Source: a virus
Length of the DNA: 64,000 nt
Reading direction: 5' to 3' (one strand)
Virus record (IMG/VR): IMGVR_UViG_3300024239_000011
Location: 16,303 to 80,302 of that record
The notes below the pieces were generated by a model that saw nothing but the letters and a program-made list of their open reading frames with translations, ran no database searches and was not told the DNA's origin. A program made the translations under genes and the position numbers. Below are positions 31,507-38,514 of the stretch, piece by piece. How positions within the stretch are numbered: position 1 is the first letter of the stretch; each line of letters opens with the position of its first letter.

Positions 31507-31525
31507 CCATTTCGGCTCCCTTTTT
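31499..31525 (+). terminator. intrinsic terminator
   Basis: AAAGGGAGCC / GGCTCCCTTT stem followed by TT; ends the fibre unit. Confidence 0.8.
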
Positions 31526-31544
31526 GTATCAAAATTGCAAATGG

Positions 31545-31573
31545 TTGACACAGTTGTTGAGATACCGTAAATT
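31545..31573 (+). promoter_or_regulatory. sigma70-type promoter
   Basis: TTGACA, 17 nt, TAAATT, 31 nt before ATG 31605. Confidence 0.65.
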
Positions 31574-31604
31574 ACGCAAATTCTAGGCATATGGGAAAAT
31601 TGCG

Positions 31605-31988
31605 ATGCGAATCGTGTCTCAAGTGGTGGTTTATGAATTGGTGCATCATCCCGATACGACCCACCCATCGGAATCGTGGGATGAGTGGCGGCGGGATTTT
31701 TCGTTTATTCTCAATGACGACGATTTATTTTCGGTATTGAAGCAACAACTGATCTCGCAAAATCCGGGTGGGGTTCTTGCTCCGCATGATATCAAGTCAA
31801 AATTTGAACATGTGTTTACCTTCACCTATGACCGTCCTGAAATTCCTGAAAACATCGCAAAAGATGCGTGGGGACGCATGATGATAAAAATTGCAAATGC
31901 CACAAAACACCGAACAAAAATTTTTGGCTGTGAAGTGCGTAGGTGTTTGGAAAATAACGGTGAATTATTTGTACTGACACCAGCATAA
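31605..31988 (+). CDS. hypothetical protein, 127 aa
   Basis: No family recognised. It begins MRIVSQVVVYEL, which does not fit the capsid-targeting pattern. Early promoter; a short GGAGCC/GGCTCC hairpin at 31989-32004 follows. Confidence 0.6.
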   Translation: MRIVSQVVVYELVHHPDTTHPSESWDEWRRDFSFILNDDDLFSVLKQQLISQNPGGVLAPHDIKSKFEHVFTFTYDRPEIPENIAKDAWGRMMIKIANATKHRTKIFGCEVRRCLENNGELFVLTPA

Positions 31989-32004
31989 GGAGCCTTTTGG
32001 CTCC
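31989..32004. terminator. short hairpin terminator
   Basis: GGAGCC-TTTT-GGCTCC, 6-bp stem between convergent genes. Confidence 0.45.
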
Positions 32005-32005
32005 G

Positions 32006-33388
32006 TCAGTAGTAATCTGGATCGGGTTGTGGTAGTTTAATTTTCAAACCGAAATACGCGCAAACATTGAAACCTTTACTGCGTTCAATTACGTTATTCC
32101 GAACCGCATCCCGGATGTTCGCAGCAAGTATTTTCCCGGTAATACCCTTCTGCTTCATCATCACCAATAGTCGGCGTTTGATCGCCGGGATGATGGCTTG
32201 GTCAAGGTTCCCGGCAACAAAGTTTACAATGCGCCACGCCACGTTTTCCGGGCTGTTAATGTCGATGTCCTCTCCGTCCAGATCGGTGTACTCTGGGTTA
32301 CCGCCTGCAATGTGATAGAACGCTCGACGGGCATTTGGGAACTTGCGAAGTGCCGCATCTACCTCGTTATCCGGTTCACCGGTTTCCCGGCGGGCGGCAA
32401 TGATCATACGAGCGATTTTCTCGTGGTATTCACGGGTATAGGCGTTCTCGTCACTTGCAATCAGCATAACTCGGACGAAGCGGAGAATCGCGTTACGGAG
32501 GTCGCCAGGGCGTTGATGGTAGTTGTTTCCACCGAGGATACGGAACTCAACGTACCCACTTTTCTCCATGCGGAAAAACGCCACGGTGAACGATTTCTCG
32601 CTGCCACCACCACCGCCATAATTGTCCTTGAACTGAATACGACCCATATTGTTCATTTCGCGCCCAAGCATAGTGCTCAGATAGTCCATGACTTTCTTGA
32701 GGTCTTTCGAACGGGAAATATCCTGTTTGGGGGTGCGTTCCCATGGGTGAAGGTAATCGTCACGTAGACGCTTGATTAGCGGGTCGATACGGCTGGCGAT
32801 GTTGTTTTTTCCGACCGACAGTACCCGTTCGAAATTAGATTTCAGGTGATCCTCACCGAGAAAAACCATGACTTTGAGCGGGTCGAGTTTGCTCATACGA
32901 GCTTTGTCGTTGAAAGATATACCAACATGGAACCCCGTGGTTCCGTTGGTCTGGTAATCGTGTTCGGTGTAGTAGGAGAACAGTTCATTCATTGCCTCGA
33001 AGAACTGCGTTGGCTCCATTGGCGGTGAAACGATTTCAAGCGGCATGATACCGTTCTGCTCTTTCGTCTCTTTACCGTCTACGGTGACGATTTCGCCAAT
33101 AGAAACATCTCGGTCAATATACCAATGGCTACCGGAGAAATCCTTCGGTTTTTGGTCAAACACGAGTTTCATGGGACTATCACCCCACCCTTTCTCGCGT
33201 GCAAATTTGAATACCGACGACCGTTGTTCAAGATCGGCTGCCATCTGCTCGATAGTGCGGCGTTCTTGTATGGGATTACCACGGATGAAGAACTCGGATT
33301 CAAAACCAAGCATCACTTCACCGAGATTCGACCCTGCCAAATCCCGTTGTCCCATGCGCACTGCTTCATTTAGTTCTTTGATTTTCAT
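32006..33388 (-). CDS. capsid-targeted amidoligase-like protein, 460 aa
   Basis: It starts MKIKELNEAV, cleavage expected after LNE. The amidoligase pattern follows in order: VMLGFESEFFI (25-35, metal-binding Glu pair), PLEIVSPPME (~108-117), NGTTGFHVGISF, and YVEFRILGGNNYH. Amidoligases have the glutamine-synthetase/carboxylate-amine ligase fold and form amide bonds on peptides or cell-wall components with ATP. A Gly-rich loop (YGGGGGSE) precedes the last strand. Whether all catalytic residues remain cannot be judged here. TAAATA ends 6 nt before the ATG. Confidence 0.7.
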   Translation of the reverse strand: MKIKELNEAVRMGQRDLAGSNLGEVMLGFESEFFIRGNPIQERRTIEQMAADLEQRSSVFKFAREKGWGDSPMKLVFDQKPKDFSGSHWYIDRDVSIGEIVTVDGKETKEQNGIMPLEIVSPPMEPTQFFEAMNELFSYYTEHDYQTNGTTGFHVGISFNDKARMSKLDPLKVMVFLGEDHLKSNFERVLSVGKNNIASRIDPLIKRLRDDYLHPWERTPKQDISRSKDLKKVMDYLSTMLGREMNNMGRIQFKDNYGGGGGSEKSFTVAFFRMEKSGYVEFRILGGNNYHQRPGDLRNAILRFVRVMLIASDENAYTREYHEKIARMIIAARRETGEPDNEVDAALRKFPNARRAFYHIAGGNPEYTDLDGEDIDINSPENVAWRIVNFVAGNLDQAIIPAIKRRLLVMMKQKGITGKILAANIRDAVRNNVIERSKGFNVCAYFGLKIKLPQPDPDYY

Positions 33389-33392
33389 AGAG

Positions 33393-33650
33393 CTATTTAG
33401 GGCGGTGTACTAAGCCCCGTGCCACCTGAAGAATGGTCCGACTATCAACTATAGTGGCGCCATGTTGAATTGCGTCTTCGCGTTGTTCCCGTGTGACATC
33501 ATAATGCGGATGGACTTTAGGCTTATGATACCAGCACCGCTTTACACCAATCTGTGCAGCGAAATCATGGAGTTCCGAAAGGCTGTCGGCGGTCATATGA
33601 TAGCGCAATTTACCTTTATACAGCATAGCCGCATCATCCACGTAGATCAT
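33393..33650 (-). CDS. DUF4031 family protein, 85 aa
   Basis: MIYVDDAAMLYKGKLRYHMTADSLSELHDFAAQIGV and HKPKVHPHYDVT match the small DUF4031 family, which is widespread in bacteria and phages and has unknown function. Conserved Asp, His and Tyr residues suggest an enzyme. The ATG lies inside the end of the upstream HNH-like gene (17 nt overlap). Confidence 0.8.
   Translation of the reverse strand: MIYVDDAAMLYKGKLRYHMTADSLSELHDFAAQIGVKRCWYHKPKVHPHYDVTREQREDAIQHGATIVDSRTILQVARGLVHRPK
33394..33399 (-). promoter_or_regulatory. late promoter core TAAATA, leaderless spacing
   Basis: Minus-strand TAAATA ends 6 nt before ATG 33388; it lies inside the end of the DUF4031 gene. Confidence 0.55.
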
Positions 33651-34002
33651 TGATCACACGTTGTCGAAATTCGGTTACTATTTCTGCAAATTTATCAGCA
33701 GAACATTGTCCACGTCCTAGATTTGCCATTCTACTACAAATGACAATATTTTCTTTGGAATATCCAAACTGAGCATCAAGACGATCAACGCTAATTGCCA
33801 GCGGATTGTAAGATGTGAAAATATCAAACGGGTCCAATGGGATATCAAACCAGTAACATCTTGAATTTTGTGCAAGAAATATTTCTTGAAGATCATCGGG
33901 GGTTACTTGGATTTCCTTGGTCATATCCCGACCCTTCCGTTCACGCCACGCCCGCCCATTGATACGCATGTTTGAAATTAATTTTTTCCAGGGGTTCCGC
34001 AT
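33634..34002 (-). CDS. HNH-like nuclease, 122 aa
   Basis: SRCYWFDIPLDPFD (~47-60), then LAISVDRLDAQFGYSKENIVICSRMANLGRG (split ~68-98), match the phage HNH type in which 'SxDRxDxxxGYxxxNI' carries the second half of the fold. The zinc CxxC pairs of the 26545 gene are absent. It probably acts as a homing or DNA-processing nuclease. It forms a unit with DUF4031. Confidence 0.65.
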   Translation of the reverse strand: MRNPWKKLISNMRINGRAWRERKGRDMTKEIQVTPDDLQEIFLAQNSRCYWFDIPLDPFDIFTSYNPLAISVDRLDAQFGYSKENIVICSRMANLGRGQCSADKFAEIVTEFRQRVINDLRG

Positions 34003-34054
34003 TTGTTCCTCTTGATAATGCGGAAATCTTAAAACGCGAAATAGTGATTTTCAA

Positions 34055-34060
34055 TAAATA
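34055..34060 (+). promoter_or_regulatory. late promoter core TAAATA, near-leaderless
   Basis: TAAATA ends 5 nt before ATG 34065. Confidence 0.55.
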
Positions 34061-34064
34061 TCAG

Positions 34065-34370
34065 ATGCGTATAAAAGAATTACTCAACGAATACAAGGTC
34101 GAACATACTCCAAACGGGTATATCGTATTTCGCAACCCAAGTGCAACCGAGTTGGCGAATCTTGTCAACCGTATGGGGTCACTACGCGGAATTTACCATA
34201 GTGGTACCAACTATGTATGGGGAGCAATGGAAGGTGTTCATTGCCACTTATTTTGGGAACTCGGGTTGGACGAACACGACCCGGAATGCCTTATATATTT
34301 TGTTACGAACGATAAAAACGATAGCGTAGATTGGACGACGCGACTTAGTGTCGCCCCGGCAGGTTTTTAA
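34065..34370 (+). CDS. capsid-targeted small protein, 101 aa
   Basis: It starts MRIKELLNEYKVE, cleavage expected after LNE. An upstream in-frame ATG (33972) lacks the motif and lies before the promoter. Beta-rich with His/Trp residues (GVHCHLFWELGL). Function unknown. Confidence 0.65.
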   Translation: MRIKELLNEYKVEHTPNGYIVFRNPSATELANLVNRMGSLRGIYHSGTNYVWGAMEGVHCHLFWELGLDEHDPECLIYFVTNDKNDSVDWTTRLSVAPAGF

Positions 34371-34480
34371 CTACTGTGTGTCACCCTCCCGTCTTGCTAA
34401 AAAATTTCCAAAGTTTCAGCGTATGCTTGGTATAACTGATGCCAAGGTAACAGCCTGAAGAAATAGTCGGCCAAGTCCGC

Positions 34481-34509
34481 TTGACATCTTCCCGGTGGTC
34501 TGATAGTAT
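34481..34509 (+). promoter_or_regulatory. sigma70-type promoter
   Basis: TTGACA, 17 nt, TAGTAT, 28 nt before ATG 34538. Confidence 0.75.
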
Positions 34510-34537
34510 TCACCCATCAACTGACGGGATGAACGCC

Positions 34538-34708
34538 ATGTCGATGACCAAGGGTAAGAACCGGGCGATCAGCCGTCGTGCTATTCGCCGTGGTCAGTCG
34601 GTCGCCATCAAGCGCGCCCTGGTTCGCGGTGAAGAGCCGACCGTTCTGAACAAGCACGCCGGTCGCCTCGCCCGCTACAATTGGGGCGGTGGCTGCTCGG
34701 GTGCATGA
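34538..34708 (+). CDS. small very basic protein, 56 aa
   Basis: Arg/Lys-rich (KGKNRAISRRAIRRGQSVAIKR), so it probably binds nucleic acid. ATG 34529 in the same frame is an alternative start. A strong early promoter precedes it and a terminator follows at 34769. No family named. Confidence 0.6.
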   Translation: MSMTKGKNRAISRRAIRRGQSVAIKRALVRGEEPTVLNKHAGRLARYNWGGGCSGA

Positions 34709-34768
34709 ACCAATACATCACCAAGTCCGCATGGGCGTGTGCTAGTTTGCCAGAGGTGATAAAATCAA

Positions 34769-34798
34769 AAGGGCGGTTCCTTCGGGGACCGCTTTTTT
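34769..34798 (+). terminator. intrinsic terminator
   Basis: GGGCGGTTCC-TTCG-GGGACCGC stem followed by TTTTTT. Confidence 0.8.
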
Positions 34799-34865
34799 AT
34801 TGCGCCCGACGAACACAAAAGCACATAGTCGGCACAACACAAACGAAACGTATGGGAAAGATTCG

Positions 34866-35258
34866 ATGAGCGATCTGGAAACCTATATAACAAAAAATGC
34901 CGATAAGCTGCGAATGCTGCGGGACACCTTGGATGATCTATTATCCTTACTTGATGAAAACTCAAAGCGTCAAAAAAGTACAATGACATTGGGAACGCCC
35001 AAGCGAATTGGGGACTATCTTGTGTTCCCGCCATTTGGGAACAACGAACCCAAAATGTTTAAACTTCCTTCTGATAATACTGGCGCAAAGCAATTTTCAC
35101 GGGAAGTCCAAGATTGGGTACTGGCAAGTGGTGGAACGCAAGGGCAAGCGGCAGCAGCACGCAAAGCACTTAATGCACTTGGGTTTTACGCAACAAGCAA
35201 ACGGCACACCTCTGGCAAGAGCCTTGACGACCTTCTAAACCGCATAAACAGAGACTAA
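34866..35258 (+). CDS. hypothetical protein, 130 aa
   Basis: No family recognised. An N-terminal coiled helix (ADKLRMLRDTLDDLLSLLDENSKR) and an Ala-rich C-terminal helix. GGGAAAG before ATG 34866. It is 3 nt from the ParB-like gene, so they are probably co-transcribed. Confidence 0.65.
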   Translation: MSDLETYITKNADKLRMLRDTLDDLLSLLDENSKRQKSTMTLGTPKRIGDYLVFPPFGNNEPKMFKLPSDNTGAKQFSREVQDWVLASGGTQGQAAAARKALNALGFYATSKRHTSGKSLDDLLNRINRD

Positions 35259-35261
35259 GAT

Positions 35262-36143
35262 ATGAACAACTCACTATTCGCAACCTCGTTGACTGGAATT
35301 CAAAAAACCAAACTCCGCATGACTGTCGCAGATTGGATCGCGATACCCGATCATCCGCGACAACGTGACACCGCGCGCCGCATGAAGAAGGCAAAGCATC
35401 TGTTGTCTTATTCCCCCACTCATGCACAAGTGTCAATGTGTATTTTACCGGATGGTCGGGCATGTAAGCTTGATGGTCATACTAGAGCTTATGCATGGGA
35501 GCAAAAACTGACCGAAGGTATCCCCACACAGCTTGATGTTGATGTCTACCATTGCTTGAACGAGGCACAACGTTTAGAACTGTATTCGCATTTTGATTCG
35601 CCGCATGCTGTCGAAGACAGTGCTGATATGATTAGTGGTGCATTTCGCGAACACAATATCAATCCGACCTCTACTTTATTCAAGACTGGAAAATGTTCCA
35701 CGGCGTACAAACTGGCGTATGCGTACCTCAACGGGTTTAAGTCTCCGAATAATCTCGATATCTATGAGGTCGTCGGGTTCATGAAGTCTGATATTGAACT
35801 TCTCGATGCCGTGGCAATGAACACCACTTGGTTTAATACCGGGGTAATTGCCGCTGCACTGATAAGCATTCACAAGTACGGTAATGCGGCATTGGATTTC
35901 TGGCACAAATACAGCAAGAATGAAGGGCTTAAAACCAATGCCGGGCGGGACGGAGTTGATCAACTCCGTGAAATCATCAATGGGATGCGCAGCCGCAAGG
36001 TTGGTATGGGTTCTGGCGCAGTGTATGAAGAATTGTGTGGAAAAGCCATTGCATGTTTCGAGGGATATCGCAATGGTAAGACGTTCGGGCGAGCGCCGAG
36101 TGCGTTCGCTTCCCTCGAAAAATATCTTGGTATGAAGCTGTAA
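35262..36143 (+). CDS. ParB/sulfiredoxin-fold protein, 293 aa
   Basis: CILPDGRACKLDGHTRAYAWEQ (~63-84) is the ParB-type nucleotide-binding box ('DGxxR' with His), followed by a helical domain that resembles plasmid/phage replication-control proteins. ParB-fold phage proteins may bind CTP, act as nucleases, or phosphorylate; I cannot choose. It ends at a perfect palindromic terminator. Confidence 0.65.
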   Translation: MNNSLFATSLTGIQKTKLRMTVADWIAIPDHPRQRDTARRMKKAKHLLSYSPTHAQVSMCILPDGRACKLDGHTRAYAWEQKLTEGIPTQLDVDVYHCLNEAQRLELYSHFDSPHAVEDSADMISGAFREHNINPTSTLFKTGKCSTAYKLAYAYLNGFKSPNNLDIYEVVGFMKSDIELLDAVAMNTTWFNTGVIAAALISIHKYGNAALDFWHKYSKNEGLKTNAGRDGVDQLREIINGMRSRKVGMGSGAVYEELCGKAIACFEGYRNGKTFGRAPSAFASLEKYLGMKL

Positions 36144-36149
36144 CCACGT

Positions 36150-36181
36150 GAAAGAGGCGGTTCAATTGAACCGCCTCTTTC
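36150..36181. terminator. perfect palindromic terminator
   Basis: A 32-nt perfect palindrome with arms GAAAGAGGCGGTTCAA / TTGAACCGCCTCTTTC between convergent genes. Confidence 0.75.
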
Positions 36182-36187
36182 AGACGT

Positions 36188-36541
36188 TTAGTTGATGCGA
36201 GACATAGGCTCGATCCCCGCATCGTCCTTGTCGGAGTCATCCACCCACGCAGCGAACGCCTCAACGAAGGATTTGGTTTGGGCGTAGGACGCAGCGGGCG
36301 CCGCTTCCCGTCTGATGAAGATGATGCAGCCAAGGAAGCTGAAGGGCTGCTCAGCCATATCAGGATTGGCAATCCTGTCGCTGATGGCTTGTTCTTCTTC
36401 CGCGCTGGTCATACCCCGCCCCATACCACACATGCGGACATAGCGAAGGTACCGCGCCTTGAGGTACGCGAAGTCTTCGGTGTTGATAATAGCGAGGTCG
36501 GGGAATTCCTGACGAAGCCGATTATAGTAGGCGATGTCCAT
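36188..36541 (-). CDS. hypothetical protein, 117 aa
   Basis: No family recognised. A soluble helical protein with CGMGRGM near the middle. GGAGAC lies before ATG 36541. Early minus-strand promoter. Confidence 0.65.
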   Translation of the reverse strand: MDIAYYNRLRQEFPDLAIINTEDFAYLKARYLRYVRMCGMGRGMTSAEEEQAISDRIANPDMAEQPFSFLGCIIFIRREAAPAASYAQTKSFVEAFAAWVDDSDKDDAGIEPMSRIN

Positions 36542-36569
36542 GTCATGTCTCCATCTGCATCGTGGTAAC

Positions 36570-36597
36570 ACAATACAAGTTCCCATGAGTATGTCAA
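36570..36597 (-). promoter_or_regulatory. sigma70-type promoter
   Basis: TTGACA (36597-36592), 16 nt, TATTGT (36575-36570). Confidence 0.65.
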
Positions 36598-36675
36598 CGG
36601 GAACAGATGGAGAACAGACAAGTATTCACGCTTACAATATGCAGTCCCGGAAGTGTTTTGTCAAATGTCCGGAAA

Positions 36676-36694
36676 ATGTTTCCTCAGGAAACAT
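36676..36694 (-). terminator. intrinsic terminator
   Basis: ATGTTTCC-TGA-GGAAACAT then TTTT on the minus strand, just after the GIY-YIG gene. Confidence 0.65.
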
Positions 36695-36712
36695 CCATGT
36701 TCTTGTTTTGTT

Positions 36713-37525
36713 CTATGGCTTGAACTCTTCCTTCCATGTGCGTTCAGCAATGATGTCGGCTATTATTGTATATGATAGATTTGGGTAATGATTTCGTTGA
36801 ATTTCTTTGCGCGTTTTACCGATGCGAAACAACATTCGAATATCATCCACGGCATCCCACGTCACTTTTTTGTTGGGGGATGGTGCGTTTACATTAGAAG
36901 CACGAATTTTTGCTATGCGGTCTTCTGGCGGACGACCATGTTTTTTACCCAATGCAGCTATACGACATTTCTCTTTATGTTCCGATGATTTAGGTTTTCC
37001 TTTCGCCGCCTCGGACATTTTTTTCTTGGTTTCTTCCGTGTGTGGCTGATCACGCACGGGGGGCTTAATACCGTTTATCAAAGCCCATTGACGCCGTTTT
37101 TCGCGTTCTTCTTTGGACCATGATAAACCGTACCGATGGTTGAGTTCGCCGCGCTGTTTGTCTCCAATTTTCTGCCGAGTCTCGTCCGAGCGAGGTTTGC
37201 CGGAAGGATTCGGCGGACGACTGTCAATACAAATATTGGTTAATATCCCATGGTCCTCATACCCTTTTCGTCCGTATTTCAGGATAAGCGCGCTTTCGAT
37301 TTCGAATGCTTCATCCTCATCCAAATTAGTTACTGCAAATTCAACAAACGGCATCATACCAGTACGTCGAATCGCTTCTATCTTACACCATTTCCGGCGG
37401 TTCTCTGTATTCTGATAGGTTTCAGATAGATGTTTCTTCCAACGATCCCCTTTTCCTTTTCCGACATAAAATGGTTCGTTGTTTCTTCGCGGATCGAGCA
37501 AGATGTAGACATAATATTCAGACAT
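36713..37525 (-). CDS. free-standing GIY-YIG homing endonuclease, 270 aa
   Basis: The N-terminal GIY-YIG domain has YYVYILLDP (4-12), PFYVGKGKGDRW (18-29) and EIESALILKYGRKG (~74-87) with the catalytic Glu. The middle carries NUMOD3-type DNA-binding repeats (SGKPRSDETRQKIGDKQRG, HTEETKKKMSEAAKGK), and the C-terminal TRKEIQRNHYPNLSYTIIADII is a likely helix-turn-helix. This is the layout of SegA-like and intron-encoded enzymes. It lies 130 bp before, and opposite to, a tail tube gene that contains an ORF-less group I intron. Confidence 0.9.
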   Translation of the reverse strand: MSEYYVYILLDPRRNNEPFYVGKGKGDRWKKHLSETYQNTENRRKWCKIEAIRRTGMMPFVEFAVTNLDEDEAFEIESALILKYGRKGYEDHGILTNICIDSRPPNPSGKPRSDETRQKIGDKQRGELNHRYGLSWSKEEREKRRQWALINGIKPPVRDQPHTEETKKKMSEAAKGKPKSSEHKEKCRIAALGKKHGRPPEDRIAKIRASNVNAPSPNKKVTWDAVDDIRMLFRIGKTRKEIQRNHYPNLSYTIIADIIAERTWKEEFKP

Positions 37526-37556
37526 TTGTACTCCAATGTTCGATATAGTAACAATG

Positions 37557-37562
37557 TATTTA
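37557..37562 (-). promoter_or_regulatory. late promoter core TAAATA
   Basis: TATAAATA on the minus strand, 32 nt before the GIY-YIG ATG. Confidence 0.5.
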
Positions 37563-37584
37563 TATAAGGCGAAACGCCAACATC

Positions 37585-37590
37585 TAAATA
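37585..37590 (+). promoter_or_regulatory. late promoter core TAAATA
   Basis: TAAATA 67 nt before the tail tube GTG at 37657. Confidence 0.5.
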
Positions 37591-37656
37591 ATGGTAGAAG
37601 AATTTAGCTGTGATAAGCAGCACATGATATAGTACCCGTAAGGGAAGGAGGTACAA

Positions 37657-38499
37657 GTGGATACACTTTCAAAATTCGGTTACTAAGGGAATTGGCTGAA
37701 TTAAAATCCCTTTAATTGCTGGGACACCTCTCGGAGGCAATCAGCAGCCAAGCCCAGAAATGGGAAGGTTCATCGACTAGGCGAAAGCCGTACACTCAAG
37801 CGAGTGGAAATGGGGGATAGTAAACAGACAAGGATGGATTTATTCCTTACTGTTTACCGAAGATATAGTCAGGTCTTACAGGCGACTGTAAGCAGTTCGA
37901 AAGAACGGTGTGGGATTAGCGACTCCACATGAACATAAACGGTCCCAATGGGAGGTCAGACCGGTCGCGGCGGTCTTCTTATGCCGAAGCTCAAATATCG
38001 CTTCCGCGTGCGCTTTGTTAACTTTGGTCCGATTGCGGGTGGTTTGGAATTGACCCAACAGGTTATGTCCTGCACTAAGCCGTCGATTACATATGCAGAA
38101 ATACCACTTGATGCATACAACTCGAAAGCATACGTGCATGGTAAGCATGAGTGGTCAACTGTGGACATTACGCTGCGTGACGACATCACCAACGTGATTT
38201 CGAAGCTGGTCGGACACCAAGTACAAAAGCAGGTAAACCACTTCCAACAGACCGCTTATGCGGCTGGTCAGAACTACAAGTTCAACACCATCATCGAACA
38301 GATGGACGGCGGCAACGATGTGGTTCTCGAACAGTGGAACCTTGAAGGTTGTTGGATAACATCTGTTAATTGGGGCGATCTGGACTACTCGGCATCTGAT
38401 GCTCAGACAATTCAGATGACGGTTCGGTTTGATAACGCGACCCAGGCTGATGGTCTATTCACGGAAATTCCGAACCTTATCCCCGGTTTCCGCGCTTAA
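37657..38499 (+). CDS. tail tube protein (T4 gp19-like), split by a group I intron
   Basis: Exon 1 is 37657-37680: AAGGAGGT then GTG, reading MDTLSKFG. Exon 2 is 37942-38499: VPMGGQTGRGGLLMPKLKYR onward. The joined product is 193 residues. PKLKYRFRVRFVNFG, CTKPSITYAEIPLDAYNSK, GKHEWSTVDITLRDD and the C-terminal strands match tail tube proteins of the gp19 type, which stack as hexamers inside the sheath. Exon 2 alone lacks a ribosome site and the N-terminal strand. A one-base shift of both splice points (GGTT / TCC) also keeps the frame. Confidence 0.8.
37681..37941 (+). other. group I intron, ~261 nt, no ORF
   Basis: All core parts can be paired. P1: exon AATTCGGT with IGS GGCTGAATT, giving a U-G pair at the splice site (T80-G95 of the 37.6-kb block). 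P3: ATCCC with GGGAT. P4: GCTG with CAGC. P5: CCTC-TCG-GAGG. P6: CCCA-GAAA-TGGG. P7: GACTA in GTTCATCGACTA with TAGTC in AAGATATAGTC. P8: GTAAACAG with CTGTTTAC. P9 TTACAG/CTGTAA and a GTTC-GAAA-GAAC hairpin follow. The last base is G. P10 can form between GGGA of the IGS and TCCC of exon 2. Confidence 0.9.
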
Positions 38500-38514
38500 A
38501 CATAAGGGTTTGGT

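Noticed and set aside
33634-34002. T4 endonuclease VII homologue
   Set aside because: The SVDRLD...GYSKENI pattern is shared with general phage HNH nucleases, and the zinc cysteines of endonuclease VII are missing.
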